Assembly: GCF_014692505.1 (NCBI RefSeq)
Contig: NZ_JACNYK010000002.1
Location: forward strand, 186,001-250,000
Length of the DNA stretch: 64,000 nt
Reading direction: 5' to 3'
Source: Sphingobacterium arenae
Lineage (GTDB): Bacteria; Bacteroidota; Bacteroidia; Sphingobacteriales; Sphingobacteriaceae
Shown: in pieces, positions 8,601-15,118 of the stretch
Position numbering within the stretch: the first letter of the stretch is position 1
How the letters are laid out: each line of letters starts with the position of its first letter
Notes under the pieces: generated by a model
Seen by the model: the letters and a program-made list of their open reading frames with translations, nothing else
Databases searched by the model: none
Told to the model about the DNA's origin: nothing
Made by a program: the position numbers and the translations under genes

Positions 8601-8677
8601 AAGTCAACAGCTGTACCTATCCCAATGTTAAGTTCTTTTGCTGCCTTTAGCAAGTTTATGCTTTTTCCTTCTGTCAT
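5633..8677 (-). CDS. infB: Translation initiation factor IF-2
   Basis: A 1014-residue GTPase that brings initiator tRNA to the 30S subunit and promotes subunit joining. It has a small IF2-N domain (residues 1-50), a long Lys/Glu/Pro-rich linker ending in a Gly/His/Gln-rich basic stretch near residues 320-370, a second IF2-N domain, then the G domain around residues 515-690 with [23 protein letters not shown] and SAKTG, and the C-terminal domains. The guanine-specificity motif reads TKVD instead of the usual NKxD. The long repetitive linker is normal for Bacteroidota IF-2. It is the last gene of rimP-nusA-infB; a perfect stem-loop lies in the spacer after nusA, and a strong terminator follows. 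Confidence 0.98.
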   Translation of the reverse strand: MTEGKSINLLKAAKELNIGIGTAVDFLVKKGFDVESKPSTKLSPDMYTVLLKEFQGDKIVKDEAKQIIIGKIRRDESAAGPSGANPTESRDDIQEEDNITSKEVLIKESSSAPVSESTKPVEEEPAAQEKEEVASSPLKVVGKIDLDSLKRGKSKKASEKEDVVQETSLKTAEPEVQPAEQEVKKEESKPVVEQPKKEIPQQEVKPKKEDTKDLRSKEEQKQEIKAEPAANMNKETEEIKPPVTEEQKPAVSERPQSDVIRARSETLSGPKVVGKIQLPVERKPVASSSGPSHINDNKRKRKRSNKTAPVNPNAVTGQRGPGEGNTNRSGGGGFNKGGGQQTGGYKQGQGNQQHGHGKGRHDHRGKGRHQEAPKEEPSEKEIQDQIKATLARLSGAGKSGKFAQRAKLRRQKRDDIALSAEEAAMEEAAQSKILRVTEFVTANELANLMDVQVTQVISTCMSLGMFVSINQRLDAETLAIVAEEFGYQVEFIKPEDEEITELEEPDNEANLISRAPIVTVMGHVDHGKTSLLDYIRKANVTKGEAGGITQHIGAYAVKLEDDRKITFLDTPGHEAFTAMRARGAKVTDIVIIVIAADDAVMPQTKEAINHAQAAGVPIVFAFTKVDKPGANADRIREQLSGMNILVEDWGGKYQAQEISAKTGENVDLLLEKVVLESEMLELKADPKKRAVGSVIESALDKGRGIVTTVLIQAGTLRVGDPILAGSHSGKVKALTNERGERVKEAGPSVPVQILGMAGAPTAGDKLYVMESESEARQVANKRLQLQREQGMRATKHITLDEIGRRLAIGNFKELNIIVKGDVDGSIEALSDSLLKLSTAEIQVNIIHKSVGAISESDVLLASASDAIIIGFQVRPTQGAKKLAEHEQIDIRLYSIIYDAIEELKSAMEGMLAPKYEEKIVAEVEIRETFKISKVGTIAGCMVREGKINRNNDIRVIRDGVVIHTGKLASLKRFKDDVKEVAQGYECGLNIDRFNDIEVGDIVEAYEQVEVKRKL

Positions 8678-8726
8678 CTATTATTTACCTTCTATAAATT
8701 TTAATACTACAAAAATATGTTTTTTT

Positions 8727-8767
8727 ACACTGAAAAAACAATTTCCGTCCAATTGTTTTTTCAGTGT
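8727..8767 (-). promoter_or_regulatory. 17-bp stem-loop between nusA and infB
   Basis: ACACTGAAAAAACAATT and its exact complement AATTGTTTTTTCAGTGT flank a seven-base loop, midway between the nusA stop (8786) and the infB start (8677). On the mRNA strand it is followed by an A-run, not a U-run, so it is not a standard terminator. An mRNA-processing, stability or attenuation role is possible. Confidence 0.6.
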
Positions 8768-8785
8768 ATAGATACGACGAAACCC

Positions 8786-10024
8786 TTATTCGAACTCGGA
8801 TTCGAGGATCCGTAAAATTTCTTGTATGGTATCCTCTTCTAAGTCGGTGCGTCTCACTAATTCTGCTTCTGTCAATGCTAAAACTGATTTCGCTGTATCT
8901 AGGCCAACACGTTTCAATTCATCGATAATCCAACTATCGATTTCATCTGCAAATTCTTCAATATCTACATCTTCTTCCACTTCGTCATTCTCTCTATACA
9001 CATCAATTTCGTACCCCGTCAATTTACCTGCAAGTTTAATATTATGGCCACCTCTACCAATGGCCAAGGATACTTGATCAGGCTTAAGATAAACGGCAGC
9101 CGTTTTGTTCTCATCATCAATTTTGATTGAAGAGATGCGTGCAGGGCTTAATGCGCGTGTGATATATAAGTTGTTATTTGATGTATAATTGATTACATCG
9201 ATATTCTCATTACGCAATTCTCTAACGATACCATGTATACGAGAGCCCTTCATACCGACGCAGGCTCCTACCGGATCTATACGGTCATCATAAGATTCCA
9301 CGGCAACTTTTGCTCTTTCTCCAGGTTCCCGAACAATTTTCTTAATGGTGATCAGTCCATCAAAAATCTCAGGCACCTCCAATTCGAACAGACGTTGTAA
9401 AAATTCAGGAGCAGTACGAGAAATGATAATTTTTGGATTACTGTTCATCATATCTACCTTAAACACTACAGCCCGAATACTATCGCCTTTTTTGAAATAA
9501 TCAGCTGGAATCTGCTCTGTTTTCGGAAGAATTAATTCGTTTCCGTCTTCATCCAACACCAAGATCTCTTTTTTCCATATCTGATAAACTTCACCAATTA
9601 CCAATTCCCCTTCACGATCCTTGTATTTCTTGAAGACCTCGTCTTTTTCCAATTCTAACACTTTTGAAACCAATGTCTGACGTGCAGCCAAGATAGCTCG
9701 TCTACCAAAGCTTTCTAACGTAATTTGCTCGATATATTCATCGCCCACTTCCAAATCTGGGTCATATCGGCGCACATCGGACAATTCGATCTCTAGATCA
9801 TCATCTTCTGAAAACCCATCTTCCATCACTACCCGCGTTCTCCAAATTTCCAAGTCGCCATTATCTGGGTTTACGATCACGTCCACGTTCTCATCTGTTC
9901 CAAAACGCTTGCGTATCATGCTCCGGAACACCTCTTCCAATACTGTAATAACGGTTGGGCGATCGATATTTTTAAATTCCTTAAACTCTTGAAAAGAGTC
10001 GATCAAATTGATATTGCTGCTCAT
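8786..10024 (-). CDS. nusA: Transcription termination/antitermination factor NusA
   Basis: A 412-residue RNA-polymerase-binding factor that modulates pausing, termination and antitermination. The N-terminal polymerase-binding domain (1-130), an S1 domain (about 135-205, GELVIGEVYQIWKKEILV) and two KH domains (GACVGMKGSRIHGIVRELR near 262, and VSLAIGRGGHNIKLAGKLTGYEIDV near 325) are clear. A short helical tail (VLALTEAELVRRTDLEEDTI) follows; the E. coli acidic repeats are missing, as usual outside gammaproteobacteria. It lies three bases after rimP and 108 bp before infB on the same strand, the standard bacterial operon. The spacer to infB carries a long hairpin that NusA itself could act on, though that is conjecture. 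Confidence 0.98.
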   Translation of the reverse strand: MSSNINLIDSFQEFKEFKNIDRPTVITVLEEVFRSMIRKRFGTDENVDVIVNPDNGDLEIWRTRVVMEDGFSEDDDLEIELSDVRRYDPDLEVGDEYIEQITLESFGRRAILAARQTLVSKVLELEKDEVFKKYKDREGELVIGEVYQIWKKEILVLDEDGNELILPKTEQIPADYFKKGDSIRAVVFKVDMMNSNPKIIISRTAPEFLQRLFELEVPEIFDGLITIKKIVREPGERAKVAVESYDDRIDPVGACVGMKGSRIHGIVRELRNENIDVINYTSNNNLYITRALSPARISSIKIDDENKTAAVYLKPDQVSLAIGRGGHNIKLAGKLTGYEIDVYRENDEVEEDVDIEEFADEIDSWIIDELKRVGLDTAKSVLALTEAELVRRTDLEEDTIQEILRILESEFE

Positions 10025-10027
10025 TTT

Positions 10028-10492
10028 TTATTTAAATGAAATTAACACCTTTGTTTCTGTTATATTATCTAATGGAATTTCAGTCTCCCTTAGGGCGGCT
10101 TTCTTCCCCTTTTCTTTTGTTTTTACTTCTATGGTGATGCTTTTATCATTCACCACGATCAGTTTTCCTTCAAATTTCTCATCCTCTCCCCCCTTTATAC
10201 GAACATTTCTTCCAATATTTTTATGGTATTGTCTTAATGATAACAAGGGCGTGTCGATACCTGGAGACGAGACTTCCAAACGGTAGGCACGATCAATCGC
10301 GTCCTCTTCTTCTAAATGAAAACCTACATGACGACTAATTTGCACGCAATCCTCAATAGCTATTCCCTCATCTCCATCCACTAATATCTCCAAAAGACCA
10401 CTATTGTGCATCTTAATCTGCACAATAAATAAATCTGGCCTGTCGGCAATCTTTTCTTCCACCAGTTCTCGTACTCTTTCCTCTATTTGCAT
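10028..10492 (-). CDS. rimP: Ribosome maturation factor RimP
   Basis: A 154-residue protein with the two-domain RimP layout: an N-terminal alpha/beta domain with DGDEGIAIEDCVQISR (residues 58-73) and YRLEVSSPGIDTPL (88-101), then an Sm-like barrel. RimP binds the 30S subunit and helps late assembly. As in most bacteria it opens the rimP-nusA-infB operon; nusA starts three bases after its stop. It is preceded by the terminator of the LexA-like gene, so the operon must have its own promoter between 10493 and 10540. No clear consensus is visible there. Confidence 0.96.
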   Translation of the reverse strand: MQIEERVRELVEEKIADRPDLFIVQIKMHNSGLLEILVDGDEGIAIEDCVQISRHVGFHLEEEDAIDRAYRLEVSSPGIDTPLLSLRQYHKNIGRNVRIKGGEDEKFEGKLIVVNDKSITIEVKTKEKGKKAALRETEIPLDNITETKVLISFK

Positions 10493-10536
10493 ACTCTAAT
10501 TCGATACGTGAATTAAAAACTTTTCATTTTGGGAAT

Positions 10537-10562
10537 AAAAAAGGGGGCATACCATGCCCCCT
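10537..10562 (-). terminator. Terminator of the LexA-like repressor gene
   Basis: On the minus strand GGGGGCAT and ATGCCCCC pair around a short loop and are followed by TTTTTT. This GC-rich hairpin sits 54 bases past the repressor stop and insulates the rimP operon. Confidence 0.88.
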
Positions 10563-10615
10563 CTTATTCAGATTATACAAAGATATAAATATTATTTTAA
10601 ATAGACAAATGGAAT

Positions 10616-11389
10616 TTATTTGTTATCTACAACCGATTTGATAGTTTTTTGCATTTGTGCCATCATAGAGGTCAATGTTTCCATTGTAGGCTCGGGACTT
10701 GGCTCGGGAAGTTCTGTACTAATAAATGCTTTCGCTTTCCAGATCTCGATAATATCTTCTGTACTTACCCAGTAAGGTTCATACGTCTTATTATCGGAAA
10801 TAAGTTTCAAACCTTTCTCCTCTTTAAATTTGTAGGCAATGCGCTTATACACCACCCCTTCCTCTTTCGATACAATTACATATGTTTGACCAGATTTGAT
10901 ATCATGCCAGTTTTCCACATATTCGCCAATAATAATACTTCCTGACGGTAGCGGCAACATGGAGTCTCCTTTAATTTCAAATGCGCGGTAGGTTCCCTGG
11001 TTAAATATGGGCAGTGAGAATTTAGGTAAATCGGCGACATATTCCGGATCTCCATATCCATTTAAATAACCCGCACTGGCTTTAACCGGCACCAGTTCAA
11101 TATTCTCTCGCTCATTACCGTCTACAGTTATGCTTAGCACCCGCAAATTAGATGCATTGCTTTTGGGTTGGGGTCGCCATTTTTCATCGATGGCATCATG
11201 GGCCAACTCATCCATTGTCAGATCATAAAACTGGGCTATTTTTCTGAGCAATTCATACTTCGGTTCAGCACGGTCTTCTTCATAAGCGCCTACAGAAGCC
11301 CTTTTTATTTCCAATGCATCAGCAAATTGCTGTTGCGTTAGTCCTTTTCTCTTTCTTAAAAACTTAAGATTCGATGCAATATTTGACAT
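10616..11389 (-). CDS. LexA/CI-like repressor: XRE helix-turn-helix plus S24 peptidase
   Basis: A 257-residue transcription regulator. Residues 6-61 are an XRE-type helix-turn-helix (LTQQQFADALEIKRASVGAYEEDR). The C-terminal half is an S24 autoprotease domain with all the parts LexA needs for self-cleavage: an Ala106-Gly107 bond in KASAGYLNGY, Ser143 in GDSMLP and Lys182 in VVYKRI. The spacing is close to that in LexA. A Pro/Glu-rich tail follows residue 226. Proteins of this build repress genes until RecA filaments trigger self-cleavage. It is transcribed away from a GIY-YIG gene, and the 112-bp spacer between them holds the palindrome TTACTAA-N5-TTAGTAA. A near-identical site precedes the exonuclease gene at 37852. 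It is probably an SOS-like repressor, though not a classical LexA. Confidence 0.88.
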   Translation of the reverse strand: MSNIASNLKFLRKRKGLTQQQFADALEIKRASVGAYEEDRAEPKYELLRKIAQFYDLTMDELAHDAIDEKWRPQPKSNASNLRVLSITVDGNERENIELVPVKASAGYLNGYGDPEYVADLPKFSLPIFNQGTYRAFEIKGDSMLPLPSGSIIIGEYVENWHDIKSGQTYVIVSKEEGVVYKRIAYKFKEEKGLKLISDNKTYEPYWVSTEDIIEIWKAKAFISTELPEPSPEPTMETLTSMMAQMQKTIKSVVDNK

Positions 11390-11410
11390 TTTTTTCTAAA
11401 TAATTTTTAT

Positions 11411-11434
11411 TTACTAAAATAATTAGTAATATTG
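11411..11434. promoter_or_regulatory. Candidate operator/promoter of the repressor and GIY-YIG gene
   Basis: TTACTAA (11411-11417), five bases, TTAGTAA (11423-11429) form an inverted repeat in the divergent spacer. It is followed by TATTGT, so that TAATATTG at 11427-11434 is one base off the -7 consensus TAnnTTTG for rightward transcription. A copy with 22 of 25 identical bases lies at 37824-37848. Confidence 0.6.
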
Positions 11435-11501
11435 TGCCAATAAAATTAGCAAATAATATTTAAACAACCAAATTTATTAGTATATAATCATCAAATGACA
11501 C

Positions 11502-11828
11502 ATGAAAGCACATATTGTATATATTATTACAAATAGTAACCGGGCCTGTTTGGAAGTGGGATGTTGTACCGATATAACTACATGCTTACAGGAATTTCGT
11601 TCTGCAGCATCCGGATTTCTCAGTCAAGGATCTCCATTAAATAACATCGTATATATGGAAGCATTTCGTGATGAGGAAAAAGCAATGGCTTACCAACATA
11701 CCTTACGTCAGTATACACGAATGCAGCGGGAAAAACTCATTCGATTAAAAAATCCTAACTGGCTAAACCTGTGCTATCGTTCCTTGTCAACGCTGGCCAC
11801 GAGACTACCAACCCGGCATGAAGTTTAA
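11502..11828 (+). CDS. GIY-YIG family protein, probably catalytically inactive
   Basis: A 108-residue protein with the overall pattern of the small stand-alone GIY-YIG (YhbQ-like) family: VYIITN at residues 6-11, the central Gly20, a helix ending in NIVYMEAF, and the LIRLKNPNWLNL tail. The catalytic positions are mostly lost: the YIG Tyr is Glu18, the conserved Arg is Thr27, and the metal-binding Glu of the REKQLK motif is Gln65. A nuclease is therefore unlikely; DNA binding or a regulatory role is conceivable. It is divergent from the LexA-like gene across a candidate operator. Its last 24 bases overlap the convergent large exported protein gene. Confidence 0.75.
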   Translation: MKAHIVYIITNSNRACLEVGCCTDITTCLQEFRSAASGFLSQGSPLNNIVYMEAFRDEEKAMAYQHTLRQYTRMQREKLIRLKNPNWLNLCYRSLSTLATRLPTRHEV

Positions 11829-14800
11829 CCCAAACGTACCAAATTTCGTTCTAGAGGAAACAAAAGGTATCGCATAATAAGGTTCAAGGATCATGGCGCC
11901 AAATAAATTTACGCGCATAGATATTCCCGCACTAAATACCGGCACACGGTAATTCCTATCGTATCCATACACAGGCATTCCATTTTGATCAAGCATCGGT
12001 GTTCCATCCTGGTTATATTGTGGTACTCTCGGTTTCTTATCTAAATTGCTCACGATCTTATTACCGTTGTTCCAAGCTAGTCCAGCATCAAAGAAAAGGT
12101 TAAGGTCGGAAAAAAGCAATCCTGATTTTATTGCGGCAAGCTTTTCTGGACCTGTAAACGGGAGTCGTATTTCAAAGTTACCGACCAATACGCGAGATCC
12201 CATCAAATCATCAAAAGAAATATTTCCAACGCGGTCACGGCTTAGATTATCGTATCCCCTGACAAAAAATGGATAACCGATATAATTCCCGCGCAAGCGA
12301 TTTTCATCGTCACCTGAACGGATATAAGCGTAAGCTCGTGCAGCTATTGTCACCGGCTGGAAACGCAGATAACGTCGCAAATCAACATTATAAGCCCGCA
12401 TATTAATATCGCCAAAATATTGTCCTGCCGATAAACGGTAACGAAACCCCTGCAAAGGAGCTGTCAATCCAAATATAGAGTTATCCCCGACAAAGGCTGT
12501 ACTAACTTGCTGCATAACGAGAGGGTCTAGGCTAAACCCAAGCAGGTTCATAGCTTCCTCATTCGACAGTCGCTTACGATCAACAAAACCGAAACTAAAA
12601 TAACTTTGCTGCCATTTTTCCACGCTATAACCGTAGCGCGCCAAGGCGCCACCTATCTCGAATCTATGGTGTCTATTGAAAGGATACGCAACGAAGGCGT
12701 CAAATTGCGTCTCAAATTGACGGATAATGTAATCGCTTAGCACCAATTCCTCTCCCCGGCCTAAATCGTCCATTTCATAAGCGCGAAATCCACTACGATA
12801 GGGAATATGTGAAATAGAGCCTCCCCAATTCCAACGACTTCGCTGGTTTACATAAGCCACTTGCCCACCAAAATCCTGTACTTCTCCATTAATATTTAAC
12901 GTAGAATAAATCTGATTATACCCCAGAATATCGGAGAATATACCAAATATACCACCTGCCATTCCGGCCCCATAGCGTGTGCCGACAGTCATCCCGACCC
13001 CCGAATTAGCTAGATAATCCAACTTAAATTTTGAACGGTAAGGAGTTGGTCTTATCAGGGCAGTATCAATTCGTCGATAAGCGTTAAAATTTTGCAGGTT
13101 GGTGTTGACAACGTTAACTCCCCGATCTATATTTGGCGGCAGCATGGCTGCCGTAAAATCGGCAGTACGTGCATCCATTATTTCCGGTTCGAAGTCAGAA
13201 GCATTTGCCTTATATATACTATATTGATTTCCCTTAAAATATGAATATACAATATCATCATTGCTCGAGATACTCATTGCTGGCGAATATTCTGTAATAC
13301 CACTAATCCCCGTAAAATAATCAGTCAGCCTTTCTACCACATCGTCATTCAGTGAATAGCGAAACATATTGCGATAACCATCGCCATTGGATAGGAAATA
13401 GATGTGTTTTCCATCTCCAGAGAAATGTGGATTTAGATTATTTGCTCCCGGGAAAATATCTATCGTCGTAACTTCTTTTGTAGCTACATCAATCGTGGCC
13501 ATTCCCATGGGAATATCAACAGAACGGGAAGCGCTTTCTAAAGACATCCTATCCGTGCTAAAAACAATCGCTCTTCCATCCGGGGAGAAGCTAGGCTGGA
13601 AGTCGGAATATTTATCCTTCGTCAACTGTTCCAACTCTTTTGTCTTAAAGTTATAAATATAAATATCACTTTGTCCATCGCGCAGACCTGAAAATGCCAC
13701 GCGGTCTCCATCCGGTGCAAAGTTAATATTCGTAAATTCAACGATATCGCCCATTGCCTCAAGCGCAACCGTTTTTCCTGTCTGCACATCAATGATCATC
13801 AATTTATTTTTGCCTTCGCTGAAAATACTAAAGGCAAAATAGCGACTATCGGCCGAAAAATCTCCTGCCGATTCTAAGTAGCTAAACTCATCAATATCTT
13901 GATTCGTTGTCCTGCTTCCCAACTTTCTCAATATCTCACCCGTTTTCGCGTTCGCTAAAAATAGATCAATACCGAATAGATCTTTCTCCGACATAAAAGC
14001 GACAAAACGTCCATCTGGAGAGATCGCAGGTGCGACATTCATGCGGCCTCCATTCTTCGACGTAATTAAGGCCTCTCCTATAGGGCGAGAAGTTGTGTCT
14101 TTTCCCAAAGACTTAAAAGTCGATTCCATTGTATTCCGCCATAAGGTAGACATGGTCTGGGCATCATAACCAAAAACACGACGTATCCCCATTTCATAAC
14201 CATATTTTGCCGTTTCCATAAACATCGGCATGATGACCGTATCCCCATAAGTGGCTCCGATAAAAGCTAAAAAAGCTTGACCATAACGATAAGGAAAATA
14301 ATTATAAGATTGTTCTGTCAATTGCTTTAAGGACGGAATATCATTTCGGGCATAGGCATCCCGCATCCACATCGCGGTGAATGCATCCTTCTTCCCAATA
14401 GACAGGTATTCAGCCATTCCCTCCACCATCCATAGGGGGATATTTCCGACATTTTCCAAACGTGTCGTATCTCTACCTTCCATCAACATACGAAATTGGA
14501 AAGCGTGCACCATTTCGTGTCCCAACACGTGTCTCGTCTGATGATTAATCTGCATTATTGGCATCACCACGCGCTGCTTAAATGCTTCCGTCACCCCGCC
14601 TGTACCGACAGATATTTCACCGGATATAGCCGTTGTCTGTTGAAACTCGGGATGATTATTATAGATGATAAGCGGATTTTTGCGTAAAAAAGTATCCTGA
14701 AAAACTTGCTGGTGCATATTGTACCAAACCTCCGATTCTTTTGCCAACCATGTCATCATACTATCGTTTTTAAGATAGCTATACATTTCGAAATGCGGCG

Positions 14801-14924
14801 TTTCCTTCACATTGAAGTGCAATTTCTTATAACGCATTTTATTCTGCCCAAAATATTGCGCGGAAGCAATATACGGTACAAGCAGTAGCAGCAACATTGC
14901 CACAATCGTCTGTTTGATATTCAT
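11805..14924 (-). CDS. Exported metalloprotease/beta-propeller/outer-membrane barrel protein
   Basis: A 1039-residue protein from the ATG that starts a clean signal peptide (residues 1-22, ending ASA-Q); the reading frame is open 25 codons further upstream, but that part is charged. Residues 40-260 look like a peptidase MA-type gluzincin: HEMVH at 136-140 and Glu168 in WMVEGMAEYLS. Residues about 280-600 carry repeated WD40/PD40 (TolB-like) blades such as APDGDRVAFSG and SPDGRAIVFSTD. The last 400 residues resemble a surface-antigen (BamA/Omp85-like) barrel ending in FGTFGLNFMPGW, with the aromatic C-terminus of outer-membrane proteins. The protein would sit in the outer membrane with protease and propeller in the periplasm. 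Its function is unknown. No operon partner is evident. Confidence 0.8.
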   Translation of the reverse strand: MNIKQTIVAMLLLLLVPYIASAQYFGQNKMRYKKLHFNVKETPHFEMYSYLKNDSMMTWLAKESEVWYNMHQQVFQDTFLRKNPLIIYNNHPEFQQTTAISGEISVGTGGVTEAFKQRVVMPIMQINHQTRHVLGHEMVHAFQFRMLMEGRDTTRLENVGNIPLWMVEGMAEYLSIGKKDAFTAMWMRDAYARNDIPSLKQLTEQSYNYFPYRYGQAFLAFIGATYGDTVIMPMFMETAKYGYEMGIRRVFGYDAQTMSTLWRNTMESTFKSLGKDTTSRPIGEALITSKNGGRMNVAPAISPDGRFVAFMSEKDLFGIDLFLANAKTGEILRKLGSRTTNQDIDEFSYLESAGDFSADSRYFAFSIFSEGKNKLMIIDVQTGKTVALEAMGDIVEFTNINFAPDGDRVAFSGLRDGQSDIYIYNFKTKELEQLTKDKYSDFQPSFSPDGRAIVFSTDRMSLESASRSVDIPMGMATIDVATKEVTTIDIFPGANNLNPHFSGDGKHIYFLSNGDGYRNMFRYSLNDDVVERLTDYFTGISGITEYSPAMSISSNDDIVYSYFKGNQYSIYKANASDFEPEIMDARTADFTAAMLPPNIDRGVNVVNTNLQNFNAYRRIDTALIRPTPYRSKFKLDYLANSGVGMTVGTRYGAGMAGGIFGIFSDILGYNQIYSTLNINGEVQDFGGQVAYVNQRSRWNWGGSISHIPYRSGFRAYEMDDLGRGEELVLSDYIIRQFETQFDAFVAYPFNRHHRFEIGGALARYGYSVEKWQQSYFSFGFVDRKRLSNEEAMNLLGFSLDPLVMQQVSTAFVGDNSIFGLTAPLQGFRYRLSAGQYFGDINMRAYNVDLRRYLRFQPVTIAARAYAYIRSGDDENRLRGNYIGYPFFVRGYDNLSRDRVGNISFDDLMGSRVLVGNFEIRLPFTGPEKLAAIKSGLLFSDLNLFFDAGLAWNNGNKIVSNLDKKPRVPQYNQDGTPMLDQNGMPVYGYDRNYRVPVFSAGISMRVNLFGAMILEPYYAIPFVSSRTKFGTFGLNFMPGW

Positions 14925-15118
14925 TAAACACCCTTTAGCGTACATATCCGTTTTTTTTATCTGCTTTTTAATCGTCCGGTATAGAGATGAATATTTCATA
15001 TGTATATACTATTTTTTTTTATGGCCATATGGAATATCCCATTATTTTCATGCATGTCCGTGTGGTGAACTCGTGGATATTTCATAATTAAAGATTAGTC
15101 TTTCCTCAAAAATACAAA

